DNA of 64,000 bases from positions 1-64,000 of the forward strand of contig JAIMAY010000002.1 of NCBI GenBank assembly GCA_023511725.1. The letters are read 5' to 3'. The position numbers were made by a program, and so were the translations under genes. Shown one piece after another: positions 44,426-54,092 of this stretch. Each line of letters starts with the position of its first letter. Position 1 is the first letter of the stretch. The notes below the pieces were generated by a model, which worked only from the letters and a program-made list of their open reading frames with translations, did no database searches and was not told the DNA's origin. This DNA is from Alicyclobacillus sp. GTDB lineage: Bacteria; Bacillota; Bacilli; Alicyclobacillales; Alicyclobacillaceae.

Positions 44426-46318
44426 TCAGGTGTCGAGATCGCGCGGATGCACGCGCTGCGCCCAACTGGCCAACCACAATGCCAACAGCAGATAGGCGAT
44501 GAGCGACACCCACGGCGGCGCAATGGCCGTCTGCGGCAGCGGCACCTTGGCGCTGACCAGAATGGCAATCAGGATGCCGATCAACGACTCGCCGGCAATC
44601 AGACCGGAGGCGATGAGCACGCCGCGCTCGCCGATGGCACGCCGACGCGCCGGCTCTCCGCGGCTGCCAAGGCGCTGCACCAGCCAGCGCACGATGCCGC
44701 CGAGAAAGATGGCCAGGCTGATGTGCACGGGCAGGTACACGCCGACGGCGAACGGAAGCGCCTCCATCCCGAGCAATTCCACCACCACCGCCAGCGCCGC
44801 ACCGATGAAGATCAGGTCCCAGGGCATGCTGGCGTTCATAATCCCCTCCACAATCATCTTCATCAGCACAGCCTTCGGCGCCGGCAACGCCTCCGAACCA
44901 AAGCCGTATGCATGGTTGAGCAACAACAGCACCCAGCCGATGGTCAGCGCCGAGGCAAACGTGCCAATGAGCATCGCTGTCTGCTGGCGACGCGGCGTCG
45001 CCCCGACCAGAAAACCTGTCTTCAGATCCTGCGAAATGTCGCCCGCAACCGCAAGCATGGTACAGACGATGGCGCCCACAATCAGGGACGCCGTCATGCC
45101 CGGCATGCCCGTGTAACCGGCGGCCCGGTAAGCGAAGGCGACCAACAACAGGGTGGCGATGGTCATCCCGGAGACCGGGTCCGACGAGGAACCCACGATG
45201 CCGACAATGCGTGATGACACCGTCACGAACAAGAAACCGACGATGGCGACGCCGAGAGCACCGATGATCCCCACGTGGAGCTGCGGCAAAAAGGCGATCA
45301 ACAGCAGGATCATGATGGCCAGCGGGATGGTCAGCGTCCGCGGCAGGTCGCGATCCGTGCGCAGCCCGAGGCCTCCACCCAGCCCGCCGCGAACACCGCT
45401 GGCCGTGGCCGCCAGTGTGCGATACAGCATGGGCAGGGCGCGGGCCAGACTGATCAGCCCTCCCATCGCCACCGCACCAGCGCCGATGTAGCGCACGTAC
45501 TGGTCCCAGATGTCGGAGGCGTCCATGCCGGAGATGGGTGACGAGGCAGGCGGAACCACGCCATGGCCGAAATAGGCAATCATTGGGATCAGCACCAGCC
45601 ACGCCAAGACACCACCGGCCGCCATCCACCCGGCAATGCGCGGCCCAATCACAAACCCGACGCCGAGCAGCGACGGAAGCGTGTCGATGCCGATGAGACC
45701 CTGGCGAAAACCGGCCACGCGCGTGGAGATCTCCGACGGGAACCACTGCAGGCCGTCCTCGAGAAACTTGAACAACGCGCCGATCCCGAGTCCCCCAAAG
45801 ACCAGTCGCGCCTTGCGGCCCCCCTCCTCACCGGCCATCAGCACGCGAGCGCAGGCCGTGCCCTCCGGGTACGGCAGAACGCCGTGCTCGCGGACAATCA
45901 GCAGGCGGCGGAGCGGGATCATGAACAGCACACCCAGGAACCCGCCCGTCAGCACCATCAGCGTGATGGTGTACATGCGCGGATCCTGATGCCACAGGAA
46001 CAGCGCCGGAATCGTGAAGATGGCCCCCGATGCCAGCGCCTCTCCCGCCGTCGTCATGGTCTGCACGATGTTGTTTTCGAGAATGGAGTTCCTCCGGAGC
46101 AGCCCCCGGATGATGGCCATCGAGATCACCGAGGCCGGGATGGACGCGCTGATGGTCATGCCAATCAGCAGGCCCAGATAGGCGTTGGCCGCGCCGAACA
46201 CCACGGCCAGAAGGATGCCGATCACGACCGCCAACACCGTCAACTCACGCGGCGACTCCTCCGGCGGAACAAACGGCCGAAAGCTTTCCTCCTCTTGCTG
46301 CGGACGCGTATCCGCCAC
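44426..46318 (-). CDS. OPT-family oligopeptide/metal transporter
   Basis: About fifteen hydrophobic helices and 630 residues, with the OPT segments GAANAYLGLLIGMTISASIP, PYPEGTACARVL and SPISGMDASDIWD. GTG at 46318 is preferred: GGGAGGG is 6 bases upstream, while the ATG 2 codons before it abuts that site. Prokaryotic OPT proteins take up peptides or metal-chelates; substrate unknown. A dyad (46340-46363) lies just upstream. Confidence 0.9.
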   Translation of the reverse strand: MADTRPQQEEESFRPFVPPEESPRELTVLAVVIGILLAVVFGAANAYLGLLIGMTISASIPASVISMAIIRGLLRRNSILENNIVQTMTTAGEALASGAIFTIPALFLWHQDPRMYTITLMVLTGGFLGVLFMIPLRRLLIVREHGVLPYPEGTACARVLMAGEEGGRKARLVFGGLGIGALFKFLEDGLQWFPSEISTRVAGFRQGLIGIDTLPSLLGVGFVIGPRIAGWMAAGGVLAWLVLIPMIAYFGHGVVPPASSPISGMDASDIWDQYVRYIGAGAVAMGGLISLARALPMLYRTLAATASGVRGGLGGGLGLRTDRDLPRTLTIPLAIMILLLIAFLPQLHVGIIGALGVAIVGFLFVTVSSRIVGIVGSSSDPVSGMTIATLLLVAFAYRAAGYTGMPGMTASLIVGAIVCTMLAVAGDISQDLKTGFLVGATPRRQQTAMLIGTFASALTIGWVLLLLNHAYGFGSEALPAPKAVLMKMIVEGIMNASMPWDLIFIGAALAVVVELLGMEALPFAVGVYLPVHISLAIFLGGIVRWLVQRLGSRGEPARRRAIGERGVLIASGLIAGESLIGILIAILVSAKVPLPQTAIAPPWVSLIAYLLLALWLASWAQRVHPRDLDT

Positions 46319-46339
46319 AAACATCCCTCCCGTTCCAAA

Positions 46340-46363
46340 ACACACCGTGCATGCGTAGTGTGT
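46340..46363. promoter_or_regulatory. 24-bp dyad upstream of the OPT gene
   Basis: ACACAC-N3-GCATGC-N3-GTGTGT: outer and inner hexamers are both symmetric. It sits 22 bases before the OPT start and is a candidate operator; the regulator is unknown. Confidence 0.4.
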
Positions 46364-46509
46364 ACCAAGGACCAGCCGTGCAACCGCCCGCAGGCCGAAC
46401 CGGCGCGAGGGACGCCCTGAGACATCTTACCAAACCATGTGGTCGGAATTTTCTCATTCATGAAGCTCTATCGTGGCTGTCCTCGGGTTCGCTAGCTTCA
46501 CAAGTTCGA

Positions 46510-46515
46510 TATAAT
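46510..46515 (+). promoter_or_regulatory. Candidate -10 box of the FAD oxidase operon
   Basis: TATAAT, 53 bases before the start of the FAD-linked oxidase; the -35 region (TTCGCT with 16-base spacing) is poor. The 250-base gap 46319-46568 holds this and the OPT dyad. Confidence 0.45.
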
Positions 46516-46568
46516 GAATACAAAGAGGATGGGCGCCGCTGTGCGGTTGGCCGGAAGGAGGCCGACGG

Positions 46569-47945
46569 ATGTCCGTCGTGATAGCAGAAGACCTCAAACG
46601 CATCCTGTCGCCGCAGCAAGTTTCCACCAGTCCGTCGGTGCTGGAACAGCATAGCCACGATGAGTCGTATCACACGCCCGTGCTACCGGACGTCGTGGTG
46701 TTTCCGGAGTCGACAGAGGACGTTGTGCGCGTCGTGCGGTACGCGGCGGAGCACAACATCGCCATCGTCCCGTTCGGCATGGGAAGTGCGCTGGAAGGCC
46801 ATGTGGTGCCGCTGCGCCGTGGCATCAGCCTGGATATGACGAGGATGAACCGGATCCTCGAGATCCGCCCTGACGATTTTTTGGTGCGCGTGCAGCCGGG
46901 CGTCACGCGCGTTCAACTGAACGAGGCGCTGGGCCGGTACGGACTCATGTTCCCGGTGGATCCCGGCGCCGACGCCAGCCTGGGCGGCATGGCCGCAACC
47001 AACGCCAGCGGGACGCGCGCGGTGCGGTATGGCGCCATGCGCGACAACGTCCGGGCACTGGAGGTCGTGCTGCCGAGCGGTGAGGTGATCCGGACCGGAT
47101 CGCTCGCCGTCAAGTCGTCCTCCGGCTACAACCTCACCGGCCTGTTCGTGGGGTCTGAAGGGACACTCGGCGTGATCACCGAACTGTGGCTACGCGTGTA
47201 CGGCATCCCGGAGCACAGCGTGGCCATCCGCGCCCAGTTCCCGGACATCCAGGCATGCGTGAACACGTCCACGCAGATCATCGCGGCGGGGATTCCTGTC
47301 ACGCGCGTGGAGTTGGTGGAAGCGCCCTACATCGAGGCCGTCAACCGCTACAAGGGGACTGATTTCCCCGTGGTGCCGACGCTGTTCATCGAGTTGTCGG
47401 GCACGCGCGACAGTGTCGAGGCGGAGCTGCGGTGGGTGCGCGAAATCGCAGAGGACAACGGCTGCACCGGCCTCGTCGCCACGAGCGATGAGGCGGAGCG
47501 AAACCGCCTGTGGGAGGCGCGCCACCATGCGGCATATGCGATGATGCACCAGCACCGCGGGGCGGGTCATATGTCGACGGACGTGTGCGTGCCGCTGTCG
47601 AAGCTGCCGGAGGCGGTGCTCCATGCCCGCCGGACGATGGACGAGGAAGGCGCACTGGGTGCCATCATCGGCCATGTCGGTGACGGCAACTTTCACGCGA
47701 CACTCGTCATTCGCCCTGACGTACCAGGGGACATGGAGCGTGCGGAGAGAGTGAACGAACAGATTGTTCGTCATGCCCTCGCCCTCGGCGGCACCTGTAC
47801 GGGTGAGCATGGGGTCGGGATCGGCAAGCGCAAGTATCAGGCGCTGGAGCACGGCGCAGCGCTGGGGCTGATGCAGGCCATCAAGCGCCTGGTGGACCCA
47901 AGGGGGATCATGAACCCCGGCAAGTTGGTGGATCCGGATGCATAA
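46569..47945 (+). CDS. FAD-linked D-lactate / glycolate oxidase (GlcD/Dld-like)
   Basis: FAD_binding_4 domain (residues about 38-215, with VPFGMGSALEGHVVP and PGADASLGGMAATNASGT) and a FAD-oxidase C domain (about 220-455, with HVGDGNFHATLVI and CTGEHGVGIGKRKY). These histidines bind the metal and substrate in D-2-hydroxyacid dehydrogenases. Length 458 is right. GGAAGGAGG precedes the ATG. There is no GlcE/GlcF partner, which favours D-lactate:quinone or ferricytochrome oxidoreductase; with the lactate permease at 67 and malate synthase it could feed lactate or glycolate carbon. Confidence 0.9.
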   Translation: MSVVIAEDLKRILSPQQVSTSPSVLEQHSHDESYHTPVLPDVVVFPESTEDVVRVVRYAAEHNIAIVPFGMGSALEGHVVPLRRGISLDMTRMNRILEIRPDDFLVRVQPGVTRVQLNEALGRYGLMFPVDPGADASLGGMAATNASGTRAVRYGAMRDNVRALEVVLPSGEVIRTGSLAVKSSSGYNLTGLFVGSEGTLGVITELWLRVYGIPEHSVAIRAQFPDIQACVNTSTQIIAAGIPVTRVELVEAPYIEAVNRYKGTDFPVVPTLFIELSGTRDSVEAELRWVREIAEDNGCTGLVATSDEAERNRLWEARHHAAYAMMHQHRGAGHMSTDVCVPLSKLPEAVLHARRTMDEEGALGAIIGHVGDGNFHATLVIRPDVPGDMERAERVNEQIVRHALALGGTCTGEHGVGIGKRKYQALEHGAALGLMQAIKRLVDPRGIMNPGKLVDPDA

Positions 47946-47983
47946 GTTTGCGAGTGCATACTCTGCACGAGGAAGGACCGCCT

Positions 47984-48289
47984 ATGACAAGAGTTGTCAT
48001 CCCGAAGATCGGCGACTGGGTATCCTTCTATTCAGGGGCTGACGGACGCATTGTCACAGGCTACATCACGGATGTGTCGATGGTCACCCGCACCTGTTTG
48101 GTGACCGTCCCGGCGACCGAGAAGCAGCACACGGTGCTGCTCGAAGAGGTGGTGGTGGAAACGCCGGAGCTGCAGGGCGACGACCTGCGCGCGCTGATTG
48201 ACCTGGCGCTTGACCTCCACGATGAGGGTTGGTTCCGGGAACTCACCGAAACCATGAAGTCCAGTTGCGAAAAAGGAGCCATGCCATGA
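47984..48289 (+). CDS. Small IDEAL-domain protein
   Basis: A 101-residue protein. The N-terminal 60 residues form a beta-rich module (GDWVSFYSGADGRIVTGYI), and the C-terminus LRALIDLALDLHDEGWFREL matches the Firmicutes IDEAL domain (I/L-D-x-A-L-D). ATG at 47984 follows AGGAAGGA; the upstream ATG lacks a ribosome site. It overlaps the epimerase gene (ATGA). Function unknown; IDEAL proteins are protein-interaction adaptors. Confidence 0.82.
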   Translation: MTRVVIPKIGDWVSFYSGADGRIVTGYITDVSMVTRTCLVTVPATEKQHTVLLEEVVVETPELQGDDLRALIDLALDLHDEGWFRELTETMKSSCEKGAMP

Positions 48290-49299
48290 GCCGTGATCCT
48301 GTGGCCTCCCCGTCTGAACGCAACGTCGCGGATAGCCGTCCCCGCGTCCAGCATGACGCATGGGACGGCGAAGCCGTGATCATCCTGCGCGCGGGCGGCG
48401 ATGAGGCTTACCTTGCGCCGCGCCTGGGCGGGCAGCTGTACGCACTGCGCCACGCCCAAACCGTGGATCTGCTGTATTCACCTGCCTCTCCCCAGGAGCT
48501 CCGCATCCGACCGTTCCATGTGGGCACGCCGGTGCTGTTCCCGCCCGGACGCGTGGCGGGGGGCGAGTTTGTCTGGGGTGGACGTACGTACCGCTGGCCG
48601 CGCAATGACGGTGGCACCCACCACCTGCACGGTTTTGTCTACGACGCGGCGTGGGACGTGTCCTACACGGACACCGAGGATGCCGCGCGCGTCGAATTGG
48701 TGCTGGACGCTGCGCCGGAACATCCCGCCGCCAAGGCATTCGGTCACCCGTTCCGGCTGACTCTGGACTATGAACTTCGGGCGGGGAGTCTTCGCTGCCG
48801 ACTGATGGTGCATAACCCGGGCCAAGATCCGTTCCCCCTCGCTGCAGGCTTTCATCCCTACTTTTGCGCGGGGCCGGACACCGTGGTGACCGTCCCTGCC
48901 GCGGCACAGTGGCAACTGGATCAACTCATCCCCACCGGCGGACGGGAGGCGACGCCGCGCTGTGCGCAGCTCAGATCAGGCGTTCAGGCGCAAACCTTGG
49001 CACTCGACGATGTGTTCAGTGCGCTGCCGGATGAGGACGGTATGGTGCGGTGCCACATCGCGCACCCGGACATCGGGCTGACCCTAGAGATGTCTTGGGC
49101 TGCCGCCGATTTCCCGTTTCTCGTGTTGTTTTCCGGCGAGACGGGATCCCCTTTTTTCAGTATCGAGCCTTACAGTTGGGTGCCCAATGCCCCAAACCTT
49201 TCACTGCCACCTACAGAAACTGGGATGGCGGCGCTTGCTCCTGGCGAGCAGCGGACCTACGCGTGGCAACTCCACTGGACAGCGTTGGAACGCACCTGA
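48286..49299 (+). CDS. Aldose 1-epimerase
   Basis: Galactose mutarotase fold, 337 residues. The catalytic His pair is seen in THHLHGFVYDA and AAGFHPYF, and the general base Glu in FFSIEPYSWVPNA. ATG at 48286 follows AAAGGAG and overlaps the stop of the IDEAL gene. Converts alpha and beta hexopyranose; the branch is closer to YihR-like proteins than to GalM, so the sugar is uncertain. Confidence 0.9.
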   Translation: MSRDPVASPSERNVADSRPRVQHDAWDGEAVIILRAGGDEAYLAPRLGGQLYALRHAQTVDLLYSPASPQELRIRPFHVGTPVLFPPGRVAGGEFVWGGRTYRWPRNDGGTHHLHGFVYDAAWDVSYTDTEDAARVELVLDAAPEHPAAKAFGHPFRLTLDYELRAGSLRCRLMVHNPGQDPFPLAAGFHPYFCAGPDTVVTVPAAAQWQLDQLIPTGGREATPRCAQLRSGVQAQTLALDDVFSALPDEDGMVRCHIAHPDIGLTLEMSWAAADFPFLVLFSGETGSPFFSIEPYSWVPNAPNLSLPPTETGMAALAPGEQRTYAWQLHWTALERT

Positions 49300-49305
49300 T
49301 GATAC

Positions 49306-49334
49306 GGCCGCCGGGCACCCGGCGGCCGCTTTCT
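49306..49334 (+). terminator. Intrinsic terminator after the epimerase
   Basis: GGCCGCCGGG-CA-CCCGGCGGCC then GCTTTCT, 7 bases after the stop. Confidence 0.85.
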
Positions 49335-49474
49335 ATCAGCTCTCCAGTTCGAAATCTCCCGCCGACAACGTGTGCGTCGTATAATCCAGGGTGAATGGTT
49401 CCCGATGGACAAGCGGATTTCCTGCCCACGAATGGGCCAATCCCCCTCTCGACGGAGACAGGAGGCGTGATGCC

Positions 49475-51208
49475 ATGCCAGCTTCCCCTGAGGCGCGCCG
49501 TGCCGCCCTTGAAGCGCGGTTTCCCGAATGGCCCCGACGCACACTTGCAGCGCATTTCTCCGCGGCAGCGGAGACGTTCGCCGAACGTCCGCTGCTCGTG
49601 AGCCCGACCGGGAGCTTCACCTATCGCCAGGTTGTCCACGAGGCCCGGCGGTGCGCCAAAGCCTTGCTCGCGCTGGGCGTTCGGCGGCGAGATCATGTCG
49701 CCGTGCTTATCGCCAACGAACCGGAGTACGTGTTTGTCAAACTCGCCATCGCGATGATAGGCGCGGTGGCCGTTCCGCTCAACACGTTGCTGCGAGAGGA
49801 CGAGCTGGACTACATGCTGCGCCAGTCCGACAGCCGCTGGCTGATCATGGTACAAACGGCAGGCGGCAATGATCATCAGCTCGCGGTGGAACGGATCCGC
49901 GCCGTGCCCACGCGCGACGGACTGGACCTGCAACTGCGCGACGTGGTATGCATCCCGAACGCGGATCGGCCTGTGCCATCCCACATGACGCGATGGGATG
50001 TGTTCCTCGCTAAGGCTGCCGACATCACGGACGATGCCTTGGATGCCGCCATCCGCGCCAGCGAGTATCCGGATGAGGTGTCCGACATCATCTACACGTC
50101 CGGCACCACCGGCAAGCCCAAGGGTGTGATGCTCACCCACGATATGCTGTTGCGCTGCGCGTACAGTTCCGCGCTGAGCCGGGCGTTTGAGGATGGACGC
50201 CGGATCTTCACGGCACTCCCCATGTACCACGTGTTCGCCTACGTGGAGGGTCTGCTGGCCGGGTCGTTCGTGGGCGGCTGCGTGATCACGCAACCCTCGT
50301 TCGCGCCTCGACAGGCGCTGGAATTGATCAGCACACACCGAGCGCATGATGTGCTGTGCGTGCCGTCCATGCTGGTGGCGCTGCTCAATCACCCCGAACT
50401 CAGCAGCTTTGATCTCTCCAGCCTGTACGCGCTGATGTGCGCCGCCGCGCCGGCGCCGGTGCCGGTGTGGGAGCGCGCGGTGCGCGAGTTGGGGGTGACC
50501 GAGATCTGCACCGGATACGGCGGTACGGAAGCCACAGCCGCCACCGTGCATACTGAAATTGGGGATCCCATCGAGATCGTCGCGACCAAGGTGGGCCGCA
50601 TCAAGCCAGGGGGTGCCAGCGGCCTGCCCGAGTTCGGCGGAGCCAATACGCAGTACAAAGTGGTCGATCCCGACACCGGTGAGGAGCTTCCCCCCGGCAG
50701 CGTGGGCGAGCTGGTGGTACGCGGCAACTTCGTCACGCGCGGTTATTACAAGAAACCGCTGGAGACCGCAGCCGTCATGGATATGGATGGCTGGCTGCGC
50801 ACGGGGGACATCGGAAGGATCGACGAGCATGGTTATCTGGAGTTCCTCGGACGCAGCAAGGAAATGTACAAGGTGTCCGGGGAAAACGTCTCGCCGAAAG
50901 AGGTCGAGGATGTGCTCACGCGCCACCCCGCCGTAGGCCAGGCGTACGTGGTGGGCGTGGAGGACCCGGTGACGACCGAGATTGGCGCAGCGTTCGTGGA
51001 ACTCAAGGCCGGCGCCAGCACCTCGCGGCGCGAGTTGATCCGGTGGTGCGCGGAACGTTTGGCGAAGTTCAAGGTGCCGCGCTACGTGTGGTTTGTGGAG
51101 CCAGGGCAGTGGCCCATGACCGGAACCGGCAAGATCCAGAAGTTCGTGTTGCAGCAAATGGCGCGTGAACGACTGCAAAACGCGGAGACGGCCGCAGCCG
51201 ACGAATAA
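49475..51208 (+). CDS. fadD: Long-chain acyl-CoA synthetase (AMP-binding)
   Basis: ANL-superfamily adenylate-forming enzyme, 577 residues. P-loop YTSGTTGKPKGVMLTH, GYGGTEATAATV, DGWLRTGDIGRID and GRSKEMYKVSGENVSPKEVE are motifs A3 to A8, and the C-terminal lysine is in TGTGKIQKFVL. Probably fatty acid or aryl/short-chain acid activation. ATG at 49475 follows AGGAGG (spacing 10). A 698-residue open frame on the opposite strand is a shadow. Confidence 0.93.
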   Translation: MPASPEARRAALEARFPEWPRRTLAAHFSAAAETFAERPLLVSPTGSFTYRQVVHEARRCAKALLALGVRRRDHVAVLIANEPEYVFVKLAIAMIGAVAVPLNTLLREDELDYMLRQSDSRWLIMVQTAGGNDHQLAVERIRAVPTRDGLDLQLRDVVCIPNADRPVPSHMTRWDVFLAKAADITDDALDAAIRASEYPDEVSDIIYTSGTTGKPKGVMLTHDMLLRCAYSSALSRAFEDGRRIFTALPMYHVFAYVEGLLAGSFVGGCVITQPSFAPRQALELISTHRAHDVLCVPSMLVALLNHPELSSFDLSSLYALMCAAAPAPVPVWERAVRELGVTEICTGYGGTEATAATVHTEIGDPIEIVATKVGRIKPGGASGLPEFGGANTQYKVVDPDTGEELPPGSVGELVVRGNFVTRGYYKKPLETAAVMDMDGWLRTGDIGRIDEHGYLEFLGRSKEMYKVSGENVSPKEVEDVLTRHPAVGQAYVVGVEDPVTTEIGAAFVELKAGASTSRRELIRWCAERLAKFKVPRYVWFVEPGQWPMTGTGKIQKFVLQQMARERLQNAETAAADE

Positions 51209-51258
51209 CCGGCAGGCTCGACCGGCACCGCCCGTGTGACAACCTCGCCACCCCACCA

Positions 51259-51292
51259 CAGCCCCCGCGCTCCCCTCCGGAGCAGGGGGCTG
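51259..51292. terminator. Stem-loop between convergent acyl-CoA synthetase and aldehyde dehydrogenase
   Basis: CAGCCCCC-N2-GCTCC-N5-GGAGC-A-GGGGGCTG, a long GC stem without U tract in either direction. Confidence 0.5.
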
Positions 51293-51346
51293 CAGCATGA
51301 ATCCCAAGACCTCGCTACCGCCGTGCGGAAGACCCTTCCGCGTGAA

Positions 51347-52786
51347 TCACGGCAGCAGGCCGATGGAGACGTACTTGACCTCAAGGAACTCCTCCATGCC
51401 GTACCGGCCACCCTCGCGTCCCAGGCCGCTCTCCTTGAAGCCGCCGAACGGCGCCTGCGCCACCGAGGGCAGCCCATCGTTGACGCCCACGATACCGTAC
51501 TCGAGCCGCTCCATCACGCGCGTGGCGCGCGACAGGTCGCGCGTGAACATGTAGGCCGCCAGGCCGTAGCGCGTACGGTTGGCCAGCTCGATGGCCTCCT
51601 CCTCCGTGTCAAACACCCGCACCGGCGCCACGGGTCCAAACGTCTCCTCCCGCATGACGAGCATATCATCGCGTACGTCGGCCAGCACCGTTGGCGCATA
51701 GAACCGCGCCCCCTGCTGCGTCAGCCGCGTGCCGCCGGTGACGATGCGCGCACCCTTGCTGACCGCGTCCGACACATGCCGCTCCACCTTGGCGACGGCC
51801 TGCTCATCGATGAGGGGCCCAATCTGCACGCCCTCCTCCGTACCTCGGCCGACGCGCAGTGCCTGCACCCGCTCGGCGAGCACCCGCGTGAACTCGTCGG
51901 CAATGCCGCGCTGGACGTACAGTCGGTTGGCGCACACGCATGTCTGCCCCGCATTGCGGAACTTGCTGGCCATCACCTCGCGCACCGCCGCGTCGACGTC
52001 AGCGTCGTCAAAGATCAGAAATGGCGCCTGTCCGCCGAGTTCCAAACTCACGCGCTTGACGGTGTCCGCAGCTTGCCGCATCAGGAGTTTACCTACCTCG
52101 GTCGAACCGGTGAACGTGATCTTGCGCACCCGTTCGTCCTCCAGCCAGACCTTGGCGATGGCGGCGGGGTCGCTACTCGTCACCAGGTTCATCACACCTG
52201 GGGGCATGCCCGCCTCCAGCGCCAGCTCCGCCAGCAGCCCGGCCGTCAGAGGCGTCTGCTCGGCCGGCTTGATCACCACCGTGCAGCCGGCGGCGATGGC
52301 CGGAGCGACCTTGCGCGTGATCATGGCCGCCGGAAAGTTCCACGGCGTGATGGCCGCCACCACGCCGACGGGTTGCTTCAGCACCAGCAGCCGCTTGTGC
52401 GGATGCGATGCCGGGATGGTCTCGCCGTACACCCGCTTCGCTTCCTCGCCGAACCACTGCACGAAGTCAGCCGCATACTCCACTTCCCCGCGGGCCTCGG
52501 CGAGCGGTTTCCCCTGTTCCCGCGTCATGCATTCGGCGATCTCGTCCGCATGCGCCATCATCAGGTCGTACCAGCGGAACAGGATGCGCGCGCGCTCCTT
52601 CGCCGTCTTCGCCGCCCATACCGGAAACGCCTCGGTCGCCGCGGCCACCGCCGCCGCCGCATCCGCCGGTGATGCGTCCGCCACCTCGCCCACCGTCTCG
52701 CCGGTGGCAGGATCATCCACCGTGAACGTACGGCCGCCTTCCGCCTGACGCCACTCGCCGCCAATCAGCAGGTCATACCTTCGCAT
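51347..52786 (-). CDS. gabD: Succinate-semialdehyde-type aldehyde dehydrogenase
   Basis: NAD(P)-dependent ALDH, 479 residues. Catalytic Cys in FRNAGQTCVCANRLYV (the paired Cys-Val-Cys is typical of GabD), general base Glu in LELGGQAP, and cofactor motif TPWNFPAAMITRKVAPA and FTGSTEVGK. ATG at 52786 follows AGGGGGG. The most likely substrate is succinate semialdehyde; other aliphatic aldehydes are possible. Transcribed with the FMN reductase and YceI upstream. Confidence 0.92.
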   Translation of the reverse strand: MRRYDLLIGGEWRQAEGGRTFTVDDPATGETVGEVADASPADAAAAVAAATEAFPVWAAKTAKERARILFRWYDLMMAHADEIAECMTREQGKPLAEARGEVEYAADFVQWFGEEAKRVYGETIPASHPHKRLLVLKQPVGVVAAITPWNFPAAMITRKVAPAIAAGCTVVIKPAEQTPLTAGLLAELALEAGMPPGVMNLVTSSDPAAIAKVWLEDERVRKITFTGSTEVGKLLMRQAADTVKRVSLELGGQAPFLIFDDADVDAAVREVMASKFRNAGQTCVCANRLYVQRGIADEFTRVLAERVQALRVGRGTEEGVQIGPLIDEQAVAKVERHVSDAVSKGARIVTGGTRLTQQGARFYAPTVLADVRDDMLVMREETFGPVAPVRVFDTEEEAIELANRTRYGLAAYMFTRDLSRATRVMERLEYGIVGVNDGLPSVAQAPFGGFKESGLGREGGRYGMEEFLEVKYVSIGLLP

Positions 52787-52910
52787 GCGCAGTTCCCCCC
52801 TGCACCCGGCACCCACTGCCGGGACGACTCCACACCTTCAATCTAGCACAACGACGGCCTGCCCGCGTCATGGCGAACAGGCCGCCTGCGTCTGGTCATC
52901 CAGCGTCTCC

Positions 52911-53459
52911 TCAAGCTCGGCACCAGTCGATGAACTTGTCGATCACGCCATCGATGAACGCCACCGTAGCCTCATCATTCAACTGTCCAGCCGCATCGAA
53001 CTTCTGATCCCCGAACGTGATCAGGATCTCATTGCCGCCCGGCGGGAACAGCCGCGCGCCCACGCCGGGGCTGGCGAGTACCTCGCGCAGATGAAGCTGC
53101 GCGCGGATGGTGCCCATCATGCCGTTGGACACCCCCGCGATGAGCGCCGGTTTGCCGTTCATCACCTTTTCCACGCGGGACAGCCAGTCGATGGCATTCT
53201 TCAGCACGCCAGGGATAGACCAGTTGTATTCCGGCGTGACGATGAGCACCGCGTCCGCATCCTTTACCTTGCGCTTGAACTCGCGCACCACAGGCGGCGG
53301 ATCCAGTTCCTGGTCCGTGTTGTAGAAAGGCAAATCGCCGATGGGCAGGATCTCCATCTCGAGCTTGTCGTGGTAGCGGGCCTGCATCCAGCGCGCCAGC
53401 TTCATGTTGAGCGAGTCGCGGCGCAGGCTGCCCACCAGGGTGGCCAAGCGCAAGGTCAC
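52911..53459 (-). CDS. NAD(P)H-dependent FMN reductase (flavodoxin-like)
   Basis: FMN_red fold, 182 residues: GSLRRDSLNMKLARWM phosphate loop, LIVTPEYNWSIPGVLKNAID (residues 71-90), and GVSNGMMGT. Reduces FMN, quinones or azo compounds. GTG at 53459 follows AGGAGG (spacing 9). It reads from the YceI promoter, in a group that suggests quinone or electrophile response. Confidence 0.92.
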   Translation of the reverse strand: MTLRLATLVGSLRRDSLNMKLARWMQARYHDKLEMEILPIGDLPFYNTDQELDPPPVVREFKRKVKDADAVLIVTPEYNWSIPGVLKNAIDWLSRVEKVMNGKPALIAGVSNGMMGTIRAQLHLREVLASPGVGARLFPPGGNEILITFGDQKFDAAGQLNDEATVAFIDGVIDKFIDWCRA

Positions 53460-53499
53460 CTCACCATGCCTCCTCTGCTCGGGTTTCTCGCGTCGGCCT

Positions 53500-54033
53500 T
53501 CAGGCCGCTTTCACGGCCTGCAGATCAATGTGGATCTGGACCTCGTCACTGACCAAGACGCCGCCGGTCTCCAGCGCAACGTTCCAGGTCAGACCGAAGT
53601 CCTTGCGGTTCACCTTGCCCGTCACCGTGAATCCGACGCGCTGGTTGCCCCACGGATCCTTGCCACCACCGCCGTACACCACGTGGAGCGTGACGGGCTT
53701 AGTCACGCCGCGGATGGTGAGATCTCCCGTCATGTCGTATTCCCCATCCCCGGTGCGCACAATCCGGGTCGCCTTGAATGTCATCTGCGGATAGTGCTCC
53801 GCGTCAAAGAAATCGGCGGAACGCAGGTGATTGTCCCGGTCCTCGTTGCGCGTGTCCACGCTCGCCACATCCACCGTGAACTCAATCTCCGCTGTCGTCA
53901 GGTCCTCTGGGTCGGCCACAATGTTGGCGTCGAACTTATGAAACGCCCCCCGCACGGTCGCAATCATCATGTGACGCACCGTGAAGTCGACGTTGCTGTG
54001 CGTCGCGTCCAGCACCCATTTCTCCTTGGCCAT
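53500..54033 (-). CDS. YceI-family lipid/polyisoprenoid-binding protein
   Basis: Lipocalin-like YceI domain over almost all 177 residues (WVLDATHSNVDFTVRHMMIA, DLTIRGVTKPVTLHVVYGG, NRKDFGLTWN). No signal peptide, so cytoplasmic. Binds isoprenoid or amphiphilic ligands in homologues. ATG at 54033 follows GGAGG. First gene behind a good promoter. Confidence 0.9.
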   Translation of the reverse strand: MAKEKWVLDATHSNVDFTVRHMMIATVRGAFHKFDANIVADPEDLTTAEIEFTVDVASVDTRNEDRDNHLRSADFFDAEHYPQMTFKATRIVRTGDGEYDMTGDLTIRGVTKPVTLHVVYGGGGKDPWGNQRVGFTVTGKVNRKDFGLTWNVALETGGVLVSDEVQIHIDLQAVKAA

Positions 54034-54063
54034 ACCGGCGCCTCCATCCTTTCGTAACATCAC

Positions 54064-54073
54064 TTACTAGTAA
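54064..54073. promoter_or_regulatory. 10-bp perfect palindrome TTACTAGTAA, candidate operator
   Basis: Lies about 13-22 bases downstream of the expected transcription start of the YceI operon, a classic repressor position. The half site TTACT resembles sites of HxlR/DUF24 (YodB-type) quinone- and electrophile-sensing repressors, which would suit a FMN reductase operon. Confidence 0.5.
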
Positions 54074-54092
54074 AATTAAAGTCGATACCGCA

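Noticed and set aside
49211-51307. 698-residue minus-strand open frame opposite the acyl-CoA synthetase
   Set aside because: It lies wholly antisense to a gene with complete ANL motifs, has His/Arg/Gly-rich low-information sequence and no ribosome site; typical of GC-biased codon shadows.
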